From Mannheimia bovis (GTDB lineage Bacteria; Pseudomonadota; Gammaproteobacteria; Enterobacterales; Pasteurellaceae): a stretch of DNA of 64,000 nt. The position numbers and the translations under genes are program-made. How positions within the stretch are numbered: the stretch's first letter is position 1; every line of letters starts with the position of its first letter. The stretch lies in the NCBI RefSeq assembly GCF_014541205.1, contig NZ_CP061280.1, positions 822,798-886,797 of the forward strand. Direction: 5' to 3'. Below the pieces are notes generated by a model. It was not told the origin of the DNA and searched no databases. It was given only the letters and a program-made list of their open reading frames with translations. Positions 40,855 through 50,495 of the stretch are shown one piece after another.

Positions 40855-43173
40855 ATGAATAAAAAACAATCTATTGCAAGCGGTCTTTTTTTCAGTTTTT
40901 TTGCAATTCAGCCTGTATTCGCTGAGGAAGCGGTAGAACTTGAGCAAGTTGTGGTTACGGAAAAAGAAACTAAGGCAAATTTAATTCAGAAATCACGTAA
41001 AGCAGTTCAGCAAGAGATGATCAATGATAGCCGAGATCTTGTTCGCTATACAACAGATGTCGGTATTAGTGATAATGGTCGCCATCTAAAAGGCTTTGCA
41101 ATGAGGGGCGTTGAGGGAAACCGTGTTGGTATTAGTATAGATGGGGTTTCTTTGCCTGATTCGGAAGAAAACTCATTATATGGTCGCTATGGTAATTTTA
41201 ACTCTTCCAGACTAAGTATTGATCCTGAATTAACAACGGGTATTGATATTTATCGAGGAGCAAACTCTTTTAATAGTGGCAGTGGTTCGTTAGGCGGTTC
41301 GGTAAACTATAAAACCTTAGATGCAGTTGATTTAGTATCTAATGGAAATCGATTTGGTGGTTTAGCGAAAGCAGGCTATTCAAGTAAAAACAGAGAATGG
41401 GTTAAAACGGTTGGTGTCGGCTATCTTGGTGAAAAGTTGGATGTTGCATTGCTCTATTCCCATCGAGCAGGGCACGAGCTCAAGAGTAATGGGCGTGGCG
41501 ATATTGAATTATTTAGTGCCAGACAAAAGCCGGATCCGGTAAGACATCGTACCAACAATTATTTATTCAAGTTAGGTTATGCCTTTAACCCGGAGCATAG
41601 AGTTGCTTTTTCGATTAATGGACAAAAAGGTAGCCGTTATACTGACGAGCTTTCTTATACTTCAATAGGTTCATTATGGCGTGAAGCTGATGACCAGAAC
41701 AAGCGTGTTAATGCGAATGTAAATTACGCTTTTACCCCTGAATCTAGGTATTTAGCATTATTTAAAACCGATATTGACTACCAATATACAGATTTGGCAG
41801 CAGTAAATTATAAAGGTCTCAGATCTTGGAACTTTCTCACAAACCAGAGCAATCCCAAAGAGTTGATGGAAATTTATGATCGCCGAATGAAAACAAAATA
41901 TACTCGAGTGAGTATGCAAGCGGATAGCCAGCCGTTTGAGTTTCCTTATAAAGCCTTGGGTGAACATCAGCTTGCGGTGTCAGCCTTTGTCGGTAGACGG
42001 GATTTTAAAAACATCAATTACGATACGATTATTGGGGCACCAACCAGTGAATACACTATTCAGTATCCTGTGAGAACAATTCAGTTAGGAGTAACGATTA
42101 AGGATAAAGTAGTCTGGAATCCTACATTTGATAACTGGTCGCCTATTATTACCGCTCAGTTTGGTTCACGTTTTAATTATGAAAAATTAACGCCACAAGA
42201 GTTAAATGCAGCTTGCAGTGCCGCGTGTAAACGTGAGGGTAAGCCTGATAAGGCTATTTTTAAAACAGTAAGTAGCTTTCTTGATTTAGAAGCTCAGCTT
42301 AATGATGTTTGGAAAGTGGGTTATAACGTTGGCTCAGGTTACCGTATTCCAACCGCATCAGAGATGTATTTTACCTTTGATAGCCCTTATGGAAAATGGC
42401 AATCTAACCCTGATTTAAGAGCTGAGCGTAGCATTACTCATACGCTTTCAGTTACTGCGGAAGATAAGAAAGGGAGCTTTGATTTAAATCTTTATCAAAG
42501 CAACTATAAAGATTTCTTATTTGAGCAAGAAACTATCGTTAAAAACTACAATATTTACTATAGACAATGTGCTTATTATGGTTGTTCAAGATATTTTGAA
42601 ACACCTAGACAGCAAATGGTCAATATTGATAAAGCCCGAATTAGGGGATTGGAAGCAAAATTAGCTCTCAATCTTGGCTCATTTACAGAACATTTGAATG
42701 GCTGGAAAGTATCAGGTGCAGTTGGTTATAGTAAAGGGAAACTTTCTACCGAAAGTAGTTTATTATCTATTCAACCTGTTAAAGCAATTTTTGGTTTAGA
42801 TTATGAAGTTGCGGACGGTAAATGGGGTATTTTCAATCGCTTAACTTATCTTGGAGCGAAAAAAGCCAAAGATGCTCAGGTTGTTGAAAATGTTTATAGT
42901 TCAAGAGGCTATGCTCCCAAAGTTACCACCTATAAATATCTCAATAAATCAGCCTATGTGTTTGATCTTTTTGGATACTATAAAGCGACTAAAAATATTA
43001 CGTTAAGGGCGGGTGTCTATAACCTGTTTAACCGAACCTACCACACTTGGGACGCCTTAAGAGGTATTAATGCAAATAGCACAACCAATGTAGTAGATAG
43101 AGACGGAAAAGGTTTACAGCGTTTCTATGCACCGGGTCGTAATTACTCAGCATCAATAGAGATTAAGTTCTAA
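40855..43173 (+). CDS. TonB-dependent heme/hemoglobin-type outer-membrane receptor
   Basis: 772 residues. Signal peptide to about residue 23, TonB box EQVVVTE, then the plug (RHLKGFAMRGVEGNRVGISIDGVSLPD, IYRGANSFNSGSGSLGGSVNY). The barrel ends RNYSASIEIKF with the C-terminal Phe needed for insertion. The region GSGYRIPTASEMYF...SNPDLRAERS corresponds to the FRAP/NPDL segment of heme receptors, but FRAP reads YRIP and no His lies between the two motifs. Cys pairs occur in likely surface loops (AACSAACK and QCAYYGCSRY). Gene context (lipoprotein before, hutX after) supports heme-iron uptake with a two-part receptor. Confidence 0.88.
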   Translation: MNKKQSIASGLFFSFFAIQPVFAEEAVELEQVVVTEKETKANLIQKSRKAVQQEMINDSRDLVRYTTDVGISDNGRHLKGFAMRGVEGNRVGISIDGVSLPDSEENSLYGRYGNFNSSRLSIDPELTTGIDIYRGANSFNSGSGSLGGSVNYKTLDAVDLVSNGNRFGGLAKAGYSSKNREWVKTVGVGYLGEKLDVALLYSHRAGHELKSNGRGDIELFSARQKPDPVRHRTNNYLFKLGYAFNPEHRVAFSINGQKGSRYTDELSYTSIGSLWREADDQNKRVNANVNYAFTPESRYLALFKTDIDYQYTDLAAVNYKGLRSWNFLTNQSNPKELMEIYDRRMKTKYTRVSMQADSQPFEFPYKALGEHQLAVSAFVGRRDFKNINYDTIIGAPTSEYTIQYPVRTIQLGVTIKDKVVWNPTFDNWSPIITAQFGSRFNYEKLTPQELNAACSAACKREGKPDKAIFKTVSSFLDLEAQLNDVWKVGYNVGSGYRIPTASEMYFTFDSPYGKWQSNPDLRAERSITHTLSVTAEDKKGSFDLNLYQSNYKDFLFEQETIVKNYNIYYRQCAYYGCSRYFETPRQQMVNIDKARIRGLEAKLALNLGSFTEHLNGWKVSGAVGYSKGKLSTESSLLSIQPVKAIFGLDYEVADGKWGIFNRLTYLGAKKAKDAQVVENVYSSRGYAPKVTTYKYLNKSAYVFDLFGYYKATKNITLRAGVYNLFNRTYHTWDALRGINANSTTNVVDRDGKGLQRFYAPGRNYSASIEIKF

Positions 43174-43228
43174 TGAAATATTCGGATACATTAATGTGTC
43201 CGATTTTTATCTGATTAAAGGAGAAACA

Positions 43229-43741
43229 ATGTCAGTTTTAACTCTAGAACAACAAGCCACTTTACGCAATGAATTAAATGAAAATTCAGGTCAAATTTTA
43301 GAGATGATTGCTTCGAAATATCAATGTTCGCTGGAAGAAGTAATGCTTAGCCTCCCCCAGGATATGCTTAAAGTAACAGATGGAAAGCGTTTCGCTGAAA
43401 TTCTACAAGAAATTCACGAATGGGACGATGCAATTACCTTTATTTCGCATACGGAAGATACGATTGTTGAGTTTGTTGGTAAATTACCAAGCGGTTCAAT
43501 TTCTCGTGGATTTTACAATTTTGAACACAAAGAGAATGGCGGTTTACAAGGGCATTTACGCTATGAAAATTGTGCTAAAATTTATCTATTAGATCGTCCA
43601 TTTATGGGAAAACGCACGGTTTCGTTGGTGTTTATCAACAAAAAAGGGAATGCGATGTTTAAGATTTTTGTTGGCAGAGAAAAAGTAGGTGGGGCATTAA
43701 AAGAAGATCAAATCAGGGCGTTATATAAATTAATCGGCTAA
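43229..43741 (+). CDS. hutX: Cytosolic heme carrier HutX
   Basis: 170 residues from the ATG at 43229, preceded by AAGGAG. Matches the HutX/HuvX pattern: SLEEVMLSLPQDM near the start, then GFYNFEHKENGGLQGHLRYENCAKIYLLDRPFMGKRTVSLVFIN and a C-terminal FKIFVGRE. HutX passes heme to HutZ in Vibrio. It lies 55 bases after the receptor gene and completes the unit. Confidence 0.88.
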   Translation: MSVLTLEQQATLRNELNENSGQILEMIASKYQCSLEEVMLSLPQDMLKVTDGKRFAEILQEIHEWDDAITFISHTEDTIVEFVGKLPSGSISRGFYNFEHKENGGLQGHLRYENCAKIYLLDRPFMGKRTVSLVFINKKGNAMFKIFVGREKVGGALKEDQIRALYKLIG

Positions 43742-43776
43742 CTTGCAAAAGATTACTCAAATTTAACCGCTTGTAA

Positions 43777-43802
43777 AAAGGCTACGATAAATCGTAGCCT
43801 TT
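43777..43802. terminator. Two-way terminator after hutX
   Basis: AAAGGCTACGAT, two bases, ATCGTAGCCTTT: a perfect 12-base stem between the convergent hutX and tyrP-like genes. Confidence 0.8.
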
Positions 43803-43811
43803 ATCGGTTTA

Positions 43812-45029
43812 TTAACCCACAGCTTGTGGTAAATAACCCAGCTGAATTAAAAATGGAATGACCATAATGCAAATACCTGCGATTAAGGCGATAACTAAGG
43901 CTAAATTACCGCCAATCACACGATAAGGCAGATTTGGGTGCTGTTTGCGAGCTTTCCACGCCAAACCGATAGGTAAAATCATTCCATAGAAGGCAAATAA
44001 TAAACCTGCATAACCTAAAGCCATAATAAAACCGTCCGGATAGAACAACGCAAACAACAGTGGCGGAGTAAAAGTTGCAACGGTTAGCCATAAACGATTG
44101 TTTGGTAGGTTCAAGCGTTTTAATAAATCACCTACACCTTCAAAAATTCCCATTGCAACACCTAAAAATGAGGTAATTAATGCAAGTACAGAGAACAAAC
44201 GAACCATTTCGCCTAAAATTGTGCTACCTGTAATTTGGCTGGTTGCAGTTACTAAGCCGTTTAAAGTAGGGTCTTGTTTTAAAATAGTCGTAAATTCGTT
44301 TTGACTTAATACACCGTGCGTAGCCAATTGCCATAATAAATAAGCAACTAACGGAATAGCTGTACCGATATAAATAGCTTTACGGATTTTGCCAATATCA
44401 GCATCTAAATAGGTATTGATTGTTCCCATAATCACGTGGAAACCAAATGCTGTAAAGAAAATAGGCACAGCAGAAAGCACTAATAAATTATCTAACGGAA
44501 TAGCAGTTAAGTTTTCTAGTTTCGCTTTTGGTAACATCATCACTAACACGGCAATGAAAGCGATGATTTTTCCAAGAAACAGCACTCGGGTTAAACCATC
44601 AACGGATTTCACACCAACTACAACAAAGGAACCTAATACCACTGTAAAAATTAAAATGCTGATTTTAAGTTTCATATCAGCATCTACCATTTCCGGCATA
44701 ATACCACTAAGCAGTGAACCACCGCCGGTAATATAAGCTGAAAGTAATGCATAGAGTAGAACAAGCAAGCTAAAAGTCGCTAAAGCACGTCCGAACAAAC
44801 CAAAATACTGCTCCGCGAGGCTTGCTACCCCCACATCTTTTTGTGGAGCGGTTTGATATACCTCCATAAATAACAAGCCTGTATAAGCCAATAATGCCCA
44901 TAACCCAATGAGTAATAAAGCAGTTGCACCAAAACCCATACCCGCAGAGGTTAGCGGCATTGCAAGCATACCCGCACCGATTGTGGTGCCTGCAATCATT
45001 AATGCACTTCCTAAGATTTTATTTTTCAT
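43812..45029 (-). CDS. tyrP: Aromatic amino acid permease, tyrosine type
   Basis: 405 residues from the ATG at 45029 (MKNKILGSALMIAGTTIGAGMLAMPL); the open frame starts earlier without support. Eleven predicted helices. The GTTIGAGMLAMP block marks the HAAAP family (TyrP, Mtr, TnaB); the general look is closest to TyrP. It imports tyrosine with protons across the inner membrane. A TyrR-type operator was not searched in detail. Tryptophan specificity cannot be excluded. Confidence 0.82.
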   Translation of the reverse strand: MKNKILGSALMIAGTTIGAGMLAMPLTSAGMGFGATALLLIGLWALLAYTGLLFMEVYQTAPQKDVGVASLAEQYFGLFGRALATFSLLVLLYALLSAYITGGGSLLSGIMPEMVDADMKLKISILIFTVVLGSFVVVGVKSVDGLTRVLFLGKIIAFIAVLVMMLPKAKLENLTAIPLDNLLVLSAVPIFFTAFGFHVIMGTINTYLDADIGKIRKAIYIGTAIPLVAYLLWQLATHGVLSQNEFTTILKQDPTLNGLVTATSQITGSTILGEMVRLFSVLALITSFLGVAMGIFEGVGDLLKRLNLPNNRLWLTVATFTPPLLFALFYPDGFIMALGYAGLLFAFYGMILPIGLAWKARKQHPNLPYRVIGGNLALVIALIAGICIMVIPFLIQLGYLPQAVG

Positions 45030-45190
45030 AGTTTTTTTGAGTAAATTAAAAAGGGAATTTATTCTATCAGAAATTTTCAGCAATGCTATCGGGAGAGATA
45101 GAATAATTTTTCAGCTTATTTTGCACAATCTAGTTGGCTTTAGTAAACTAGAGACAATTTGTAATTTTTTATCAAAAATAGACCGCTTGT

Positions 45191-48100
45191 ATGTCTCTAA
45201 TTTCATTTAATCTGCCGCAAATTGGCGGCAATTTTCAAGATCACCAAACGCTCGGTAATTTAGTCGGGCATTCTGACACGCTTGCCATTAGCCAAGCTGC
45301 TCAACAGTTTAACGGTTTGACGGTAGTCGTTACCCCTGATACCCGCACGGCGTTACGGCTGGAAAAATCGTTGCCGCAATTTGCCAATCTGCCGGTGCAA
45401 CTTTTCCCTGATTGGGAGACATTGCCGTATGATAATTTTTCGCCACATCAAGATATTATTTCCGCCCGACTTTCCGCCCTGTTCGAGCTACAACAAGGGC
45501 GTAAGCAGATTTTCTTGTTACCAATCAACACCTTAATGCAGAAGGTCTGTCCGCCGAGTTATCTTGCCAACAATGTGTTGCTGATTAAAAAAGGCGACCG
45601 TTTTTCGATTCAAAACCTGCGTTTGCAGTTGGAAAATGCCGGCTATCGGGCGGTGGATCAGGTGCTGGAATATGGCGAATATGCGGTGCGTGGGGCAATT
45701 CTCGACTTGTACCCAATGGGGGCGGACGAGCCGTTCCGCTTGGATTTTTTTGACGATGAAATCGACACTATCCGCACCTTTGATGTCGATAGCCAACGTA
45801 CGAAGGCAGAAATTGCCGAAATCAATCTACTACCGGCTCACGAGTTCCCGACAGATAGCAACGGTATTGAGCATTTTCGCACCAAATTCCGTGAAACTTT
45901 CGGCGAAATCCGCCGTGAGCCTGAGCATATTTACCAGCAGGTCAGCAAAGGCATTTTGAACGCTGGGATTGAGTATTGGCAACCGCTGTTTTTTGCGGAA
46001 ATGGCAAGCCTGTTTGACTACCTCAACCCAAATACGCTGTTTATCACTTACGCCGACATTCAGCAGAAAGCTGAACAATTTCAACAAGATACGCAAAATC
46101 GCTATGAAAGTCGCCGAGTCGATCCGATGCGTCCGTTATTACCACCGAGCGATCTCTGGTTTGCGATTGATGAAGTGAACAGTTGGCTCAAAGGTTACCC
46201 ACGTTTAAGCATAACCGCCGAGAAAATCCGTAAATCTGCGGCGAAAATGAATGCAAATGTAGCGAATTTACCTGATTTAGCAATTCAATCAGGGGCAAAA
46301 GAGCCGTTTACCGTTTTCCAACAGTTCCGCCAAACATTCAAGGGCGATATTCTGTTTTCGGTGGAGAGTGAAGGACGGCGTGAAACCTTGTTGGATCTGC
46401 TTGCTCCGTTGGGGGTGAAGCCGAAGCAGATTTTGCAAATTTCCGATGAAATTGAACCGCTTGCGTTGATGATTTCCAATTTGGATCAAGGGTTTGTGAT
46501 TGAAAAAAGCGGTCGAAATTTGGCAATTATTTGCGAAACCGATCTGCTTGGCGAAAAAGTCCAACAAAAACGCAGCGAAAAAAACCGTAAAACCGTCAAT
46601 CCTGACACCCTAATCCGCAACTTAGCGGAACTCAAAATCGGACAAGCGGTAGTGCATTTGGAAAACGGCGTGGGTCGCTACGGCGGTTTGACCGTGCTGG
46701 ACGCAGGTGGAATGAAAGCGGAATATCTCGTGCTACATTACGCCAACGATGCCAAACTCTATGTGCCGGTGGCGTCATTACATTTAATCAGCCGTTATAT
46801 CGGCGGTGCGGACGAAACCGCTCCATTACACAAACTCGGCTCGGAAGCGTGGGCGAAAACCCGTCAAAAAGCGGCGGAGAAAATCCGTGATGTAGCGGCG
46901 GAGTTGCTCGATGTTTATGCCAAACGAGAGAGCCAGACTGGCTTCGCTTTTGCTTACGACAAAGCGGAATTCGACCGTTTCAGTGCGACTTTCCCCTACG
47001 AGGAAACGGACGATCAGAAAATGGCGATCAATGCGGTGATCAGCGATATGTGCCAAGCGAAGGCGATGGATCGGCTCGTGTGTGGCGATGTCGGCTTCGG
47101 TAAAACCGAAGTGGCCATTCGGGCAACGTTCTTGGCGGTGATGAACCATAAGCAGGTTGCTATTCTCGCCCCGACCACTTTGCTTGCCCAGCAACATTAC
47201 GAGAATTTTAAAGACCGTTTTGCGAACTATCCTGTGAACGTGGAAGTGCTTTCCCGTTTTAAAACCGCCAAAGAGCAGAAAGCGATTTTGGAAAAAGTGG
47301 CGGAAGGCAAGGTGGATATTTTAGTCGGCACGCACAAACTGTTGCAGGACGATGTCGCTTTCCGTGATCTCGGCTTGCTGGTGATTGACGAAGAACACCG
47401 TTTCGGCGTGCGTCAAAAAGAGAAAATCAAACAGCTGCGAGCGAATGTCGATATTCTCACGCTCACCGCCACGCCAATTCCAAGAACGCTGAATATGGCG
47501 TTGAACGGTATGCGTGATCTCTCGATTATCGCCAGCCCACCGGCTCGTCGTCTGAGCATTAAAACCTTTGTGCGACAAAGCGATGAAGCGGTGATTCGAG
47601 AAGCGATTTTGCGTGAAATTCTGCGTGGCGGACAGGTTTACTACCTGCATAACGATGTTGCTACGATTGAAAATTGTGCCGAAAAATTGAGCCAACTGGT
47701 GCCGGAAGCCCGTGTGGTGATTGGTCACGGGCAGATGCGTGAGCGAGAATTAGAGCGAGTGATGAGCGATTTTTATCATCAACGCTTTAATCTGCTGGTC
47801 TGCTCGACCATTATCGAAACCGGGATTGACGTGCCAACTGCTAACACAATTATTATCGAACGGGCGGATAAATTCGGCTTGGCACAGCTCCACCAACTGC
47901 GTGGGCGTGTGGGGCGTTCCCACCACCAAGCCTACGCCTATATGCTCACTCCACACCCGAAAACACTGACCAAAGACGCTGAGCAACGCTTGGAGGCGAT
48001 GAGTACTATCGACAATCTCGGTGCAGGTTTTGTCCTTGCGACCCACGATTTAGAAATCCGCGGGGCGGGCGAATTACTCGGTTCGGAACAGAGCGGACAG

Positions 48101-48640
48101 ATTGAGAGCATTGGCTTCTCGCTCTATATGGATTTGCTCGAAAATGCAGTGAAAGCCTTACAGGAAGGGCGTGAACCGACCTTGGACGAAATCACCCAAA
48201 ACCAAGTTGAGATTGAGTTGCGAGTGCCGGCATTAATTCCGGACGACTACCTGCCGGATGTGAATATGCGACTGTCGTTCTACAAACGTATTGCCAGTTC
48301 CGAGAGTGATGAACAGCTCAAAGATCTCAAAATCGAGCTGATCGACCGCTTCGGATTACTGCCCGAGGCGACTAAAAACCTGTTTGCGATTACCCAACTC
48401 CGCCTTACCGCCCAACCGCTCGGCTTGAAGAAAATCGATGCCGGCATCCACGGCGGTTATTTGGAATTTAAACCAACCGCCCAGCCGGATCCGATGAAGT
48501 TTATTCAGCTTATTCAAAAACAACCAGCGGTTTACAGCTTTGAAGGGGCAGTGAAGTTTAAGTTTAGATTACCGCTTGAAGAAAACAACAAGCGGTTGGA
48601 ATTTGTGGAAAGTTTGCTAAAACAGATTCTAGGCGAATAA
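45191..48640 (+). CDS. mfd: Transcription-repair coupling factor Mfd
   Basis: 1149 residues, full length. In order: UvrB-homology module, RNA-polymerase-binding Tudor-like domain (about 480-560, QAVVHLENGVGRYGGL), translocase motor with Walker A GDVGFGKTEVA, DEEH box VIDEEHRFGVRQ, TATPIPRTL and QLRGRVGRS, and the C-terminal regulatory domain. It removes stalled RNA polymerase and recruits UvrA. No ribosome site is visible; an uptake sequence (GACCGCTTGT) abuts the ATG. Codon use is richer in G/C at third positions than in neighbouring genes. Confidence 0.97.
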   Translation: MSLISFNLPQIGGNFQDHQTLGNLVGHSDTLAISQAAQQFNGLTVVVTPDTRTALRLEKSLPQFANLPVQLFPDWETLPYDNFSPHQDIISARLSALFELQQGRKQIFLLPINTLMQKVCPPSYLANNVLLIKKGDRFSIQNLRLQLENAGYRAVDQVLEYGEYAVRGAILDLYPMGADEPFRLDFFDDEIDTIRTFDVDSQRTKAEIAEINLLPAHEFPTDSNGIEHFRTKFRETFGEIRREPEHIYQQVSKGILNAGIEYWQPLFFAEMASLFDYLNPNTLFITYADIQQKAEQFQQDTQNRYESRRVDPMRPLLPPSDLWFAIDEVNSWLKGYPRLSITAEKIRKSAAKMNANVANLPDLAIQSGAKEPFTVFQQFRQTFKGDILFSVESEGRRETLLDLLAPLGVKPKQILQISDEIEPLALMISNLDQGFVIEKSGRNLAIICETDLLGEKVQQKRSEKNRKTVNPDTLIRNLAELKIGQAVVHLENGVGRYGGLTVLDAGGMKAEYLVLHYANDAKLYVPVASLHLISRYIGGADETAPLHKLGSEAWAKTRQKAAEKIRDVAAELLDVYAKRESQTGFAFAYDKAEFDRFSATFPYEETDDQKMAINAVISDMCQAKAMDRLVCGDVGFGKTEVAIRATFLAVMNHKQVAILAPTTLLAQQHYENFKDRFANYPVNVEVLSRFKTAKEQKAILEKVAEGKVDILVGTHKLLQDDVAFRDLGLLVIDEEHRFGVRQKEKIKQLRANVDILTLTATPIPRTLNMALNGMRDLSIIASPPARRLSIKTFVRQSDEAVIREAILREILRGGQVYYLHNDVATIENCAEKLSQLVPEARVVIGHGQMRERELERVMSDFYHQRFNLLVCSTIIETGIDVPTANTIIIERADKFGLAQLHQLRGRVGRSHHQAYAYMLTPHPKTLTKDAEQRLEAMSTIDNLGAGFVLATHDLEIRGAGELLGSEQSGQIESIGFSLYMDLLENAVKALQEGREPTLDEITQNQVEIELRVPALIPDDYLPDVNMRLSFYKRIASSESDEQLKDLKIELIDRFGLLPEATKNLFAITQLRLTAQPLGLKKIDAGIHGGYLEFKPTAQPDPMKFIQLIQKQPAVYSFEGAVKFKFRLPLEENNKRLEFVESLLKQILGE

Positions 48641-48654
48641 CGAAGTCAATCCCC

Positions 48655-48695
48655 AAAACGATTTTTGCGATCTGTGTCGTAAAAATCGTTTTTGT
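48655..48695 (+). terminator. mfd terminator
   Basis: AAACGATTTTTGCGA and TCGTAAAAATCGTTT pair with one mismatch, followed by TTGTTT. It begins 15 bases after the mfd stop. Confidence 0.75.
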
Positions 48696-48773
48696 TTATT
48701 ATGAAACCGAGAATTTCATTTAGCCTGTTTATTACCTAAAAAATACTTTGTAAATATATTTTATTTACATTAA

Positions 48774-48896
48774 AGAGGGAGTAAACTGGCAATGGAGCAA
48801 ATTGTAGTACATTGCGAGAGAAACACTAACATTCGGATTATTTCGGCTCGCTTGGCAACTAAACGTGAAAGCCGACAATATAGAGGAGTACATTAA
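48774..48896 (+). pseudogene. Remnant of a BrnT-type toxin gene
   Basis: The frame from 48774 to the TAA at 48894-48896 encodes EQIVVHCERNTNIRII followed by SARLATKRESRQYRG, the typical C-terminal end of BrnT toxins (IRIISARxATKRE). Only about 40 codons remain of the usual 90-100, and a stop closes the frame upstream. The antitoxin-like gene starts directly at the next base, the normal BrnT-BrnA order. It is therefore a truncated toxin gene, not expected to be active. Confidence 0.7.
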
Positions 48897-49109
48897 ATGA
48901 GAGAAGAATACGATTTTTCTAACGGTGTGCAAAACCCTTATGCAAAAGGGTTAAAAAGCAAAAGTGTGGTAACAATTCGGATTGAAGATGAGGTGATTAG
49001 CTATTTCAAACAGCTTGCCGAAGAAGTGAACTTGCCATACCAAACTTTGATCAATCTTTATTTAAAAGATTGTGTCGCAGAGAAACGAAAACCCACAATT
49101 AGTTGGTAA
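48897..49109 (+). CDS. BrnA/CopG-type antitoxin, orphan
   Basis: 70 residues. The C-terminal half SVVTIRIEDEVISYFKQLAEEVNLPYQTLINLYLKDCV is a ribbon-helix-helix module of the BrnA kind, with the beta strand VVTIRIE for DNA contact. GAGGAG lies 9 bases upstream. Its partner toxin gene is reduced to a fragment. It may still repress its own promoter. Confidence 0.75.
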   Translation: MREEYDFSNGVQNPYAKGLKSKSVVTIRIEDEVISYFKQLAEEVNLPYQTLINLYLKDCVAEKRKPTISW

Positions 49110-49162
49110 CAAGCGGTCGATTTTGGCTAAAATATTGCAAATTTTATGATTAAGGACACGAT

Positions 49163-50401
49163 ATGAAACAAGCTCTTCTTAACCGCCTTTTGCGTTATAC
49201 CCAAATTTATACCACCTCCGATCCGAAAAGTAACAGCGTGCCAAGCTCGCCTCAACAATGGGATTTGCTCAATCTGTTGAAAGCAGAGGTGGAAGCAATG
49301 GGATTGACCGAGATTTATCTCGACCCTAACGGCTATCTGTTTGCCACTCTTCCGGCGAATACCGACAAGGAAATCCCTGTGCTTGGCTTAATTGCTCACG
49401 TCGATACTTCACCTGACTTTAATGGCGAAAATGTGAAGCCACAGGTAATCGAACGCTATGAGGGCGGGGATATTCTGTTAAAAGGGAGTGGTGATCGCCT
49501 ATCGCCACAGGATTTCCCGAATTTAAACAAGCTCATTGGCAACACGCTCGTAACCACCGACGGTACAAGCCTACTTGGTGCAGATGACAAATCGGGCATT
49601 GCGATTATTCTCTCTGCAATCGAATACTTGCAAGCCAACCCACAAATCCCACACGGCAAAATCCGAGTCGGCTTTACCACCGATGAAGAGATCGGGCGTG
49701 GTGCAGATCATTTTGATGTAAAAGCGTTTGGTGCAGATGTGGCATTCACCCTCGACGGTGGTCCACTCGGCGAGTTGCAATATGAGAATTTTAACGCAGA
49801 TGCGGCAACAGTAACCTTCTTCGGTCGCAGCGTTCACCCCGGCACGGCAAAAGGCAAAATAATCAACGCCTTAGAACGTGCTTGCGAATTTCAGCATCGT
49901 TTACCGCCACATTTAACCCCTGCCACTAGCGAAGGGCGTGAAGGCTTCATTATGTTACACGGCATTGAAGGCGGAATTGATAAAGCGGAAATTCACTATA
50001 TTCTGCGTAGCTTCTCCCGTGAAGAGTTAGCAACATTAGGGGGCTATCTGACGCAAACGATGACCGAAATGCAACGAATTTATGGCGAAAATTGCGGAAA
50101 AGTCGAGATTGTTGAACAATATCGAAATATGTGTGAGGTACTAGATGGCTATCCGTACCTGATTGAAATTGCAGAAAAAGTGATGCGTGAGCAGGGCATT
50201 GAGCCGAATTTAGAGCCAATCCGTGGTGGTACAGACGGTTCACGTCTCTCCTTTATGGGCTTGCCTTGCCCGAATTTATTCACCGGTGGCGAAAATTTCC
50301 ACGGACGTTTTGAATTTATTTCGGTCGATACGATGGAAAAAGCGGCGAAAGTGATTATTGGAATCAGCCAAAAATTTGCTGAATACTATTTCGCCAAATA
50401 A
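49163..50401 (+). CDS. pepT: Tripeptide aminopeptidase (peptidase T)
   Basis: 412 residues, family M20B. Zinc-site blocks: IAHVDTSPDF (His and catalytic Asp), TSLLGADDKSGIAI (bridging Asp), TTDEEIGRGADHF (Glu pair) and GGTDGSRLSFMGLPCPNLFTGGENFHGRFE (last His). It removes the N-terminal residue of tripeptides. AAGGA precedes the ATG, and an uptake sequence lies in the gap before it. Confidence 0.97.
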   Translation: MKQALLNRLLRYTQIYTTSDPKSNSVPSSPQQWDLLNLLKAEVEAMGLTEIYLDPNGYLFATLPANTDKEIPVLGLIAHVDTSPDFNGENVKPQVIERYEGGDILLKGSGDRLSPQDFPNLNKLIGNTLVTTDGTSLLGADDKSGIAIILSAIEYLQANPQIPHGKIRVGFTTDEEIGRGADHFDVKAFGADVAFTLDGGPLGELQYENFNADAATVTFFGRSVHPGTAKGKIINALERACEFQHRLPPHLTPATSEGREGFIMLHGIEGGIDKAEIHYILRSFSREELATLGGYLTQTMTEMQRIYGENCGKVEIVEQYRNMCEVLDGYPYLIEIAEKVMREQGIEPNLEPIRGGTDGSRLSFMGLPCPNLFTGGENFHGRFEFISVDTMEKAAKVIIGISQKFAEYYFAK

Positions 50402-50495
50402 AGCGATCGCAAGCGGTTAAATTTGGCAAAAAATTTGTAAAAAGCATTATTTTTCGCCAGTTAAACTATTTTTTAAAGATTTCCTGCAAATTTAT

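Noticed and set aside
46285-48046. Long antisense frames inside mfd
   Set aside because: They arise from the high third-position GC of mfd and lack starts with ribosome sites.
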